Assembly (NCBI GenBank): GCA_016183775.1
Contig: JACPDY010000023.1
Location: 1-64,000, forward strand
DNA length: 64,000 nt
Reading direction: 5' to 3'
From: Bacteroidota bacterium
GTDB lineage: Bacteria; Bacteroidota; Bacteroidia; JABDFU01
Shown piece by piece: positions 1 through 8,504 of the stretch (positions are counted from its first letter, which is position 1; every line of letters begins with the position of its first letter). The translations under genes and the position numbers were made by a program. The notes beneath the pieces were generated by a model, which worked only from the letters and a program-made list of their open reading frames with translations, did not search any database and was not told the origin of the DNA.

Positions 1-186
1 TTCCGTTCAATACCAATTTATTACTAAACCAGCACCGAGAGGCGGTTTACAGCCTCTGCTTACACAGCGACTGTGATAGACCTACTATCATCTTTTATAC
101 AACATACAATAAACTTACAGGTCTATTGTTTCATGGCACACACCATATTTTCATATGTAACACGAGTAGCTTCCTCAAATTTTCCC

Positions 187-287
187 GTTTCATCTGTATA
201 TAATTTTTTAAGTTACCATTTGTCAGATGGAATACGCCATATTCATTTCGGTTGGTTATGCCAAAAGGTATATGGCTATTTCATGAG
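187..287 (-). repeat. Promoter/leader-like block, inverted copy of 27061-27158
   Basis: Read on the minus strand, this block matches 27061-27158 on the plus strand. The similarity starts at a shared 'atgaaatagccatat' and ends at an ATG (193-191) equivalent to the start codon at 27155. By eye about 44 of the last 47 positions are identical, with small gaps in the middle. In this copy the frame after the ATG stops after about 20 codons, so no gene of any size follows. It may be the surviving upstream region of a lost paralogue, or a mobile or conserved regulatory sequence. Confidence 0.75.
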
Positions 288-680
288 TATGAAATCAGCT
301 CATGTAAAATCGGGACTGAAACCTTATTTTAAATAAGTTGGGTATCTATGCATTAATTAGCAGCATGAATGCCGAATATATCTTTTTTTAAAGAAAGCCT
401 CATTATTCCTAGTTTTAACATAAATTCCTGTTTTTTAAGCATATTTTAAACTTTTTTTGAGAGAAATGTCTTGGTTTATAAAATAAATGTTGTAACTTAT
501 TCTTTTATAAATAATTACGAAATAATAGCTTAAAAACAAGCTGAACTTACCTTAAAATCATCTAAATTAACTTAAAATTGGCCTAAATTGCTTTATTTAA
601 AAAAAAATTCGCTATAAATCAGGTACTTAGCACTGAACTATTCAGTATGTGATAAAATATTTGAAATAAGGTTAGAAAAA

Positions 681-714
681 TAATATTGAGTTAAAATTAA
701 TATTGAGTTAAAAT
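681..714. repeat. Perfect 17-bp tandem duplication
   Basis: The unit taatattgagttaaaat occurs twice back to back (681-697 and 698-714), about 80 bp before the start codon of the SprB-repeat gene. It lies in the likely promoter region. It could be a duplicated regulator site or simple slippage in AT-rich DNA. No function can be assigned from sequence. Confidence 0.8.
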
Positions 715-792
715 TTGTAAAAGAGATATTTAATTTATTATATTAGTGCGATTGAATTTTCAAAGGCAAGTTACATTCTAAAAATTATACCT

Positions 793-3700
793 ATGAGTAA
801 TATGACTTCTACACAAACAACGGGGAAATCAATTGCGGGGGCCCTCTCCCTATCTCAAACTGCGCATGTGTTTGCAACGAATACCAAAACATTTGTCGCC
901 GTCATTCCGATCATAGTTGCTATGATTTTGTGTCAACTTACAACGAAGCTTTCTGCTCAGGTTGTAATTACTCCAACAAGTACAAACGCCGTTTGCGCTA
1001 CCAGTTGTGATGGCGCAATTGATCTTAAGATTACCGGTGGAACTGCACCATACACATATGCCTGGAACAGCTCAGGTGGAACAGGCGGTACCGCTTATAA
1101 GCAAATCACTCTTTGCCTTACAGGCCCTCCCGGTGCAACTAACCAAACTGCAACAGGTTCTTGCAATCCCCCAACCGCGATTACCGATGCTGCGATCAAT
1201 CTTTGCCCTGGTACATATACTGTAACCGTTACCGATAATACAGGTGCTACTGCGTCTACAGTTCAAACCATCACTGCAGGCACTCTTAATGTACTGCAGG
1301 TTGCAACAGATGCCTCTACTACTACATGTGTAAGCGGTTGTACTGGTGTTATTAAAGTAAATGCAAGTGCAGGAAATGCCCCCTATACTTATGCATGGAG
1401 TGGCAGCGCAGTTACCGGCGATACAAGGAACGGCTTGTGTACAGGCACATATTCTGTTACTGTAACAGATAAGGCTGGTTGCGACTCTGTTCTTGTTTAT
1501 AATATTGGCCCCACGCCTTCACCAACTATTACTGGCTCATCAATTTGTGCGGGAGGCAGCGTTGTCCTTACTGCTAGCGGTGGAACTTCATATAGTTGGA
1601 GCACAGGCGGAACAGGCTCAACAATCTCAGTTGCTCCAACAGGTTCAACTACTTACACTGTTACTGCAACTAATGCCGGATGTCCGACTTCAACCGCTTC
1701 ATATACTGTAGTGGTGAATTCGTCTCTTGCTTTAACCACTACTCCTACTAATGTAGCTTGCAACGGAGGGACAACTGGTAGCGGTTTGGCTAATCCAAGT
1801 GGCGGCACTGCTCCCTATACATATGCATGGAATAATACCCAAACCGCGGCAACTGCCACAGGTCTTGGCACAGGCAGTTACCAGGTAACTGTAACTGATA
1901 GCAAAGGATGTTCGAATATCTCTACAGTTACTATAACGGAACCTACTGCTATAACAGTGACGACTACGGAAATTAAACCGGCATGCGGAGCTGTTACGGG
2001 TAGTGCTACCGTTAATGCTACAGGTGGTGCCGGTACATATACTTATGCATGGAGTCCTCCTGGTACATCCGGCACAACAATTTCCGGAGTGTCTGCAGGT
2101 TCCTATACTGTTACTGTAACAGACGCTAATTCTTGTACTAAATCTGATATAATTACAATTAGTAATAATCCTGCTCCTTCTATCAATACTTTAACCGGCA
2201 CCCCTCCTTTATGTAATAACGGCACCAACGGTACTGCGGTTACGACTGCGAATGGAGGAACCGGCACATTAACCTATGCATGGAGCAACGCACCAACAAA
2301 TAATACTACAACTACTTCAGGTCTTTCTGCCGGCACATACGTAGTTACAGTAACTGACGCGAATGGGTGTTTGGCAGTGAGTACAGTTGTAATTACGCAA
2401 CCAACAGCCGTTGCGGCTACTTCTTCCTTTGTTAATTCAAACTGCGGTAAACCTGATGGAAGCGTTAGTGTTTCACCAACAGGCGGCACCGGAGCATATA
2501 CATATACATGGAGTGGTGCTGCCTCCGGACAAACCTCGCCGGCTACCGGCCTATTGGCGGGATCATATACAGCAACTGTAAGTGATGCTAATGGCTGTAC
2601 AACAACAACTTCTGCTACTATAAGTACACAAAGCCCCGGAGTTGCAAGTATTGCTCCGACAAGTGTTAAATGTAATGGTGGAACTGATGGTACTGCCTCA
2701 ACAAGCATGACAGGCGGAACTCCCGGATTCACTTATGCATGGGCACCAATTGGCGGTACAGGACAAACAGCGACCGGTCTTACTGCAGGTACTTATTCTG
2801 TAACAGTAACTGACTTAAATGGTTGTACCTCCACAGCCACAGCTTCTGTAACCGAACCTACTGTTGTAACAGCTTCTACAACAGCAACAACTGCAATTTG
2901 TACGGCTGCTACCGGAACTGCAACTGTTACCAGCGGAGGTGGGACATCACCTTATGCTTACTTATGGAATGCTAATTCACAAACCACTACAACTGCCAGC
3001 GGATTAACGGCAGGTACATATTCGGTTACCGTTACTGATTTTAACGGATGTACTGTTGTAACAACTGCAACTGTTATAGGCACAAACGGAGCCGGAGCAG
3101 CTTCGGTGGCAGTACAATCTAATGTATTGTGCTTCGGTGGAACCACCGGTGCGCTTACAGCAAACATGAGTGGCGGAACCAGCCCGTTCACTTACGCTTG
3201 GACATCCAGCTCAACAGCACAAACAGCAACCGGCCTTACATTAGGCTCGTATACTGTAACCATTACGGATGCCAACGGATGTCAAACTGTATCTTCCGGT
3301 TCTATTACTGAACCTACAGCTATATTCGGATCAACCACATCAACAGATGCTACATGCGGAAGTTCTAATGGTTCGGCAACTGTTACAGGTGGCGGTGGTA
3401 CAGGCACTCTGACATACACATGGGATGCTAGTGCCAATAATCAAACAACTACAACGGCTACAGGATTGGCTTCCGGTTCTTATGTTGTTACAATAACAGA
3501 TGGTAATAGTTGCACGTTTACTACAACAGCTATTGTAAATGATATTGCTCCTGGAACTGCAAGTGTTACCGCTTCTACCATTTCCTGCAATGCAGGAAAT
3601 AACGGAAGTGCGACGGCAAGTGTATCCGGAAGTACTGCTTCTTCATATACATGGAATAGCGGCCCGACAACTCAAACCATTAATGGTCTTACAGCAGGTA

Positions 3701-6700
3701 CTTACATAGTAACTGTAACCGACAATAATGGTTGTCAAATGATAAGTTCTGTTACTATTACAGAACCAACAGCAATTACATCCGCTACATCTACAACTTC
3801 AGCTCCATGCGGTACATTTACAGGGACCGCTACGGTTAACAATGGTGGCGGTACAGGTTCTTATACTTTCACATGGAGTACGCCTCCGGGAGGAACAACA
3901 CAAACAATTTCCGGATTACAACCCGGTGTGTATACAGTAACCACTACGGATGCAAACGGTTGTACAAAAGTTGATCAGGCCAATGTTAGTAACAGCCCTG
4001 CTCCTGTTATTACCAGCTTAACTGCTCTTGCATTAAAATGTAATGGTGATAATAATGGTACTGCAACGGTTGTTGCAAGTGGTGGTAATGGCACATTAAC
4101 TTATGTATGGAGTAATGGTACATCAGGTGTTACCACTGCAACCGGCTTAACTGCAGGTACTTATAATGTAAGTGTAACGGATGCCGGTGGTTGCACCACT
4201 GTTAGCAATGTTACAATTACTGAACCAGCTGCAATTACAGGAACAATAAATACCACTGCAACTACCTGCGGAAGTGCCAATGGAAGCGTGACAGTTGCGC
4301 CCGCCGGCGGAACTACTCCATTCACTTATGCATGGAGTGGAAGTGCTTCAGGACAAACAACAGCATCTGCGACAGGATTAAGTGCCGGAATTTACTCGGT
4401 TACCGCTACTGACGCGAATGGTTGTACTTCAAGCGCTTCGGCTACTGTAAATAACCTGAACGGCCCGGTGGCTGTCGCTACTCTGATTTCTAATATTACC
4501 TGTAATGGACAAAATAACGGAGTTCTTGATGTAAGTAATCCATCTAATGGTGGTACTCCTCCGTTTACTTATTTATGGAGTGGCTCCGGGGGTACTTCAA
4601 CTACAGCTACTAATCTTTCTGCTGATACCTATACTGTAACTGTGACTGATTTCAATGGCTGTACAAGTACAAGCACGGCTACTATCACTGAACCTACAGC
4701 TATAACTTCTTCTACCACAAAAGTTGACGCAACATGCGGAAACAATAATGGATCTTCAACTGTTGTATATGGGGGAGGTACCGGATCGCATACTGTTGTA
4801 TGGTCTGACGCAGGCAGTCAAACAACAGATATTGCTACAGGGCTTAGTGTAGGTGCATATACTGTTACCATCACAGATGGTAGCGGTTGTTCCAAAACAG
4901 ATGTTGTTGCCATAAGCAATAACCCTTCTCCTACTATCTCCAGCTTAACAACCACTCCATTGTTATGTAACGGAGCCAGCAATGGCACCGCTACTGTTGT
5001 TGCTACCGGTGGTACTGCTCCTTTAACTTATGCGTGGAGTAATGGTGGCCCAAGTGGTGCTGCCGCTACAACTTTTGGTGGATTAAGCGCGGGTATTTAT
5101 AACGTAACAGTAACGGATGCAGGTGGTTGCGCCGCTGTTAGCACGGTTACAGTTACCGAGCCTGCTCCGATCGTTTTGGGTTCATCTGCAACAGATGCAA
5201 TTTGTAATACCTCTAATGGTACTGCTACAGTTTCGGTTACAAGTGGCGGAACCGGAACATTTACCTATTCATGGAATACGGCAGCATTCAACCAAACAAC
5301 TGCTGTTGCCACGGGACTTGCGGCGGGAACATATGTTGTTGTGGTAACTGACGGCAATAGCTGTACTTCAAGTACAACTGCTATAGTTGGAAATATCGGC
5401 GCAGGAACTGCAACAGCCTCTTTGGTGAATGATGTAAAATGTAATGGAGGTGCCGATGGAAGTGTTACTTCAGTTCTTTCCGGTGCAACTGTTTCGACGT
5501 ATTTATGGAGCAATAATGCCACAACACAAACTGTTACAGGCCTGCCGGCTGGTTCATACACAGTAGTTATTACTGACGTAAATGGCTGTGCAGCCAACTC
5601 TATAGTAAGTATCACTGAACCTACTGCTATAACCAATACAACTTCCAAAACTGACGCTACATGCGGACAGAATAATGGAACTGCTAGTGTTACCACTACA
5701 AATGGTGGCGCAGGTGGTTATATTTATACATGGAATCAAGGTGGTGCCAGCCAATCTATTACTGGCTTAGCTGGAGGTTCGTCATATACTGTTACAATTA
5801 CTGATGCAGCAGGTTGCAGCAAAACAGATGTTGTTGCGGTTAGCGCGGTTCCATCTGTTCCAATCAGTGTTTCAAAAAGCGATCTGGCTTGTAATGGTGC
5901 TAACACCGGCACTGCTACTGTTAATGTTACAGGTACTGTAACGATAGCATGGAGCAATGTACCTTCTGGTACAGGTGCAACAATTACAGGTTTAGCTGCA
6001 GGAACTTATGTGGTTTCTGTAACTGATGCAAACGGTTGTACTTCTGTAAGTACTGCTTCTATAACTGAGCCGACTGCACTTGTTCCTTCAGTTTCCTCGA
6101 CTCAGGCGGCTTGCGGACAAAGCAATGGTACCGCAACTGTTACGAATGTAACGGGTGGTACTGCTCCTTATACATATGCTTGGACTCCGGGTGGTCCTGG
6201 TCAAACGATCAGCGGTTTATCTGCAGGTAATTATGTTGTGGTTATTACTGATGATAATGGCTGTACTGTAAGCGCATCAGCTACAGTAAACAACGTAGGC
6301 GGCCCTGTTCTGACTTCTATTACAGGAACTGATAACTTATGTTTCGGTCAATCAAATGGTACCGCTACAGTAACGGTAACTACCGGCACAGGTTCTACTC
6401 CATACACATATGTTTGGAATGGCGGAACACCTGCAGTTACTTCATCTACTTCAAGTACTATCAGCGGTTTAGCTGCCGGCACTTATAATGTAACAATTAC
6501 AGATGCAAACGGATGTGTACTTCCGGCATCAGTAACTGTTACTGAGCCAACAGTACTTGCTACACCGACAACTTCATCTTCGAATGCGGCTTGCGGCAAG
6601 AGCAATGGTTCGGCTACAGCATTCTCTTCTGGTGGTACAGGTGCTATGACCTATGTTTGGGATAATAGCACAACCGGTGATAATGCAACAGGATTATCTG

Positions 6701-7755
6701 TAGGTACTTATACAGTTACTGTTACAGATGCGAATGGTTGCAGTAAATCAAATACAGTAACAATCGGCACATCAAACGGTCCGGTGGCGGTTGCTACGGG
6801 TACTGCTCCACTTTGTAACGGAGGTACAAACGGAACAGCTACGGTATCTGCTACAACAGCAACAGGCACTCCACCATACACTTATAGCTGGAGCACAGGT
6901 GCAACTACCACTACAATCTCCTCACTTGTTGCAGATTCTACCTATACTGCAACTGTGACGGATTCTAAAGGTTGCTCAAGTGTTTCAACAGTTACGATGG
7001 GCAACCCTGCACCTTTAGCCAGCACAGCATCCGGATATGCAGCGCTTTGCGGCAGCAATAATGGAAGTACTAAAGTTGTAGTTGCAGGAGGTACACCGGC
7101 GTTCACTTACAGCTGGAGCAATGGCGGTGTTACCGATTCAATATCTAACCTGTCGGCCGGAACGTATACGGTTGCTATTGTTGATGCAAATGGTTGTACA
7201 ACAAGTTCAACTGCAATTGTTGGAACAATATCAAGTTCTATACTGGTTGTCATCCCTGCTCAACAAACGATAAATGCGGGTGAGTTCGTTTCGATCACCG
7301 TTAGTGGTGGTGTAACTTATACATGGTCGCCTGGCGCAGGATTAAATTGCACAAACTGTCCTAACCCGGTAGCAACACCAACAGTTACGACTACCTATAC
7401 AGTAACTGCTATCGATGCCAACGGTTGTACAGCAACAGCAATGATGACTGTAACTGTAAGACAGGCTTGTGATGATGAATCAGATGTTTACATCGCGAAC
7501 ATCTTCTCGCCAAACGATGACGGTAAGAACGACAAGCTCTTCGTAGAAGGTAACGGCTTAACAGATATCTACTGGGCTATTTACGATCGTTGGGGTAACC
7601 TGCTCTTTGAAGCCTTCAACCAGACAAGTGGTTGGGATGGAACAAGAAAAGGCAATCCAATGGAGTCCGGTACTTATGTGTACTACTTACGAGCCACCTG
7701 TCTCAAAACAAATACAGAGGTTAGGTTGAAAGGCAACGTGACTATAGTAAAATAA
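793..7755 (+). CDS. Giant SprB-repeat surface protein with type B T9SS C-terminal domain
   Basis: This is a 2320-residue predicted secreted adhesin. A hydrophobic segment near residues 34-49 followed by LSAQ is the likely, unusually N-terminally extended, signal peptide. The body holds about 26 SprB-like units of 75-95 residues, each with a Cys near its start, NGSATV, GGTxPYTYxW, a GL.AGTYTVTVTDxNGC ending and Thr/Ser/Gly-rich linkers. From about residue 340 the units strictly alternate between a class introduced by TEPTA with CG.xNG and a class with CNG.xNG. An Ig-like unit near 2150-2215 precedes the gliding-motility-associated type B C-terminal domain (about 2236-2320: FSPNDDGKND, YDRWGNLLFE, WDGT, VTIVK). 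SprB of Flavobacterium johnsoniae, the repeat's namesake, is a motile surface adhesin. A role in adhesion or gliding here is inference. The ATG at 793 is kept; an in-frame ATG also exists at 802. Confidence 0.93.
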   Translation: MSNMTSTQTTGKSIAGALSLSQTAHVFATNTKTFVAVIPIIVAMILCQLTTKLSAQVVITPTSTNAVCATSCDGAIDLKITGGTAPYTYAWNSSGGTGGTAYKQITLCLTGPPGATNQTATGSCNPPTAITDAAINLCPGTYTVTVTDNTGATASTVQTITAGTLNVLQVATDASTTTCVSGCTGVIKVNASAGNAPYTYAWSGSAVTGDTRNGLCTGTYSVTVTDKAGCDSVLVYNIGPTPSPTITGSSICAGGSVVLTASGGTSYSWSTGGTGSTISVAPTGSTTYTVTATNAGCPTSTASYTVVVNSSLALTTTPTNVACNGGTTGSGLANPSGGTAPYTYAWNNTQTAATATGLGTGSYQVTVTDSKGCSNISTVTITEPTAITVTTTEIKPACGAVTGSATVNATGGAGTYTYAWSPPGTSGTTISGVSAGSYTVTVTDANSCTKSDIITISNNPAPSINTLTGTPPLCNNGTNGTAVTTANGGTGTLTYAWSNAPTNNTTTTSGLSAGTYVVTVTDANGCLAVSTVVITQPTAVAATSSFVNSNCGKPDGSVSVSPTGGTGAYTYTWSGAASGQTSPATGLLAGSYTATVSDANGCTTTTSATISTQSPGVASIAPTSVKCNGGTDGTASTSMTGGTPGFTYAWAPIGGTGQTATGLTAGTYSVTVTDLNGCTSTATASVTEPTVVTASTTATTAICTAATGTATVTSGGGTSPYAYLWNANSQTTTTASGLTAGTYSVTVTDFNGCTVVTTATVIGTNGAGAASVAVQSNVLCFGGTTGALTANMSGGTSPFTYAWTSSSTAQTATGLTLGSYTVTITDANGCQTVSSGSITEPTAIFGSTTSTDATCGSSNGSATVTGGGGTGTLTYTWDASANNQTTTTATGLASGSYVVTITDGNSCTFTTTAIVNDIAPGTASVTASTISCNAGNNGSATASVSGSTASSYTWNSGPTTQTINGLTAGTYIVTVTDNNGCQMISSVTITEPTAITSATSTTSAPCGTFTGTATVNNGGGTGSYTFTWSTPPGGTTQTISGLQPGVYTVTTTDANGCTKVDQANVSNSPAPVITSLTALALKCNGDNNGTATVVASGGNGTLTYVWSNGTSGVTTATGLTAGTYNVSVTDAGGCTTVSNVTITEPAAITGTINTTATTCGSANGSVTVAPAGGTTPFTYAWSGSASGQTTASATGLSAGIYSVTATDANGCTSSASATVNNLNGPVAVATLISNITCNGQNNGVLDVSNPSNGGTPPFTYLWSGSGGTSTTATNLSADTYTVTVTDFNGCTSTSTATITEPTAITSSTTKVDATCGNNNGSSTVVYGGGTGSHTVVWSDAGSQTTDIATGLSVGAYTVTITDGSGCSKTDVVAISNNPSPTISSLTTTPLLCNGASNGTATVVATGGTAPLTYAWSNGGPSGAAATTFGGLSAGIYNVTVTDAGGCAAVSTVTVTEPAPIVLGSSATDAICNTSNGTATVSVTSGGTGTFTYSWNTAAFNQTTAVATGLAAGTYVVVVTDGNSCTSSTTAIVGNIGAGTATASLVNDVKCNGGADGSVTSVLSGATVSTYLWSNNATTQTVTGLPAGSYTVVITDVNGCAANSIVSITEPTAITNTTSKTDATCGQNNGTASVTTTNGGAGGYIYTWNQGGASQSITGLAGGSSYTVTITDAAGCSKTDVVAVSAVPSVPISVSKSDLACNGANTGTATVNVTGTVTIAWSNVPSGTGATITGLAAGTYVVSVTDANGCTSVSTASITEPTALVPSVSSTQAACGQSNGTATVTNVTGGTAPYTYAWTPGGPGQTISGLSAGNYVVVITDDNGCTVSASATVNNVGGPVLTSITGTDNLCFGQSNGTATVTVTTGTGSTPYTYVWNGGTPAVTSSTSSTISGLAAGTYNVTITDANGCVLPASVTVTEPTVLATPTTSSSNAACGKSNGSATAFSSGGTGAMTYVWDNSTTGDNATGLSVGTYTVTVTDANGCSKSNTVTIGTSNGPVAVATGTAPLCNGGTNGTATVSATTATGTPPYTYSWSTGATTTTISSLVADSTYTATVTDSKGCSSVSTVTMGNPAPLASTASGYAALCGSNNGSTKVVVAGGTPAFTYSWSNGGVTDSISNLSAGTYTVAIVDANGCTTSSTAIVGTISSSILVVIPAQQTINAGEFVSITVSGGVTYTWSPGAGLNCTNCPNPVATPTVTTTYTVTAIDANGCTATAMMTVTVRQACDDESDVYIANIFSPNDDGKNDKLFVEGNGLTDIYWAIYDRWGNLLFEAFNQTSGWDGTRKGNPMESGTYVYYLRATCLKTNTEVRLKGNVTIVK

Positions 7756-7773
7756 TATAACCTAAAAACACAC

Positions 7774-7808
7774 AAAGGGTATCACTTAAATGTGGTACCC
7801 TTTTGTAT
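7774..7808 (+). terminator. Rho-independent terminator after the SprB-repeat gene
   Basis: A 12-bp stem (7774-7785 with 7792-7803, one G-U pair) encloses the 6-base loop ttaaat and runs into a T-rich tract. It starts 18 bp after the stop codon of the SprB-repeat gene and is a good intrinsic terminator for it. Confidence 0.8.
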
Positions 7809-7966
7809 TTATGGCCATTGCGTAAATTTATACATCAGGATATAATTGCCCAAATTTCATTATAGAGGTAATAAAGCCAGGCGGTCATATCATCCATTCG
7901 TTAAAAAAGAAGAGCAGCTGTGTTCCAGATTACGCTTAAATGCTTATTATTAAACCCTGATCTGTT

Positions 7967-8419
7967 ATGAACGGCCCTTTACATATCTCTGACGAACATT
8001 TTATGCATGAAGCCCTAAAAGAGGCCCGTAAAGCCTTTGATGCGGATGAAGTACCTGTTGGGGCAGTAATTGTTTGTGACAACAAGATCATAGCACGCGC
8101 CCATAATTATACGCAACGTTTAAATGATGTTACCGCCCATGCCGAGATGCAGGCATTTACATCGGCGGCAAGTTACCTAGGCGGAAAATACCTGGATGAA
8201 TGCATTCTGTATGTAACCCTCGAACCCTGTGCAATGTGCGCCGGGGCAGGATTCTGGACTCAATTAGGTAAAGTTATATACGGTGCAAGTGATCCTAAAC
8301 GGGGCTATTCAATAGTCGGCACTCCCCTGCTCCATCCCAAAACAAAAGTTGTGAGTGGGTTGCTTGAACAGGAGTGTTCGAGTATTTTGAAAGAGTTTTT
8401 CCTCAAGAAGAGATTATAG
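7967..8419 (+). CDS. tadA: tRNA-specific adenosine deaminase TadA
   Basis: This 150-residue cytidine/deoxycytidylate deaminase-fold enzyme has the zinc and catalytic motif HAE (58-60) and the second zinc motif PCAMC (87-91), with the usual TadA spacing. TadA deaminates adenosine 34 to inosine in tRNA-Arg(ACG), allowing it to read CGU, CGC and CGA. Length matches the family (about 150 residues). It stands alone on the plus strand behind the terminator of the upstream gene and converges on the M16 peptidase gene across an imperfect hairpin. Guanine deaminase relatives are similar, but the PCAMCAGA context and length favour TadA. Confidence 0.92.
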   Translation: MNGPLHISDEHFMHEALKEARKAFDADEVPVGAVIVCDNKIIARAHNYTQRLNDVTAHAEMQAFTSAASYLGGKYLDECILYVTLEPCAMCAGAGFWTQLGKVIYGASDPKRGYSIVGTPLLHPKTKVVSGLLEQECSSILKEFFLKKRL

Positions 8420-8424
8420 GTTTG

Positions 8425-8504
8425 AAAAGGTCGGAAGACAGAAGCCCAAAGACCAGAGTAAAAAAACATCGTCGGACTTCGGACTTCTGACTTCGGTCTT
8501 TTTT
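8425..8504. terminator. Bidirectional heptamer-repeat hairpin between convergent genes
   Basis: The right arm is made of seven-base units (GGACTTC, GGACTTC, TGACTTC, GGTCTTT at 8474-8501). The left arm (about 8425-8454) is its imperfect reverse complement, with units GAAGACA, GAAGCCC and AAAGACC. A T-run closes the right side and an A-run opens the left, so it could terminate both tadA and the M16 peptidase gene. It overlaps the stop codon of the peptidase at 8503-8505. Confidence 0.65.

Larger units (their letters stand above)
1..792. other. AT-rich non-coding stretch upstream of the SprB-repeat gene
   Basis: No convincing gene is seen. An 87-codon open frame at 73-336 has no family signature, and it overlaps a block (187-287) that matches, in reverse orientation, the upstream region of the gene starting at 27155. 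Short hairpins occur near 38-75. The stretch from about 340 to 792 is very AT-rich and contains a perfect 17-bp tandem duplication (681-714). This leaves 187-287 and 681-714 as the only recognisable elements before the coding region at 793. Confidence 0.6.

Noticed and set aside
73-336. Open frame of 87 codons near the left edge
   Set aside because: It overlaps the block matching the 27155 upstream region, has no family similarity, and has Phe/Tyr-rich content typical of AT-rich non-coding DNA.
2274-2732. Antisense open frame of 152 codons inside the SprB-repeat gene
   Set aside because: It is a shadow of Thr/Gly/Ala-rich repeat coding. Similar antisense frames recur at 2958-3191, 5265-5696 and 32098-32550 with the same VTV-rich composition.
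1700-7250. Regularly spaced repeats that might suggest a CRISPR array
   Set aside because: The units are long coding SprB repeats of 240-270 bp with diverged nucleotide sequence and continuous reading frame, not short identical repeats with unique spacers.
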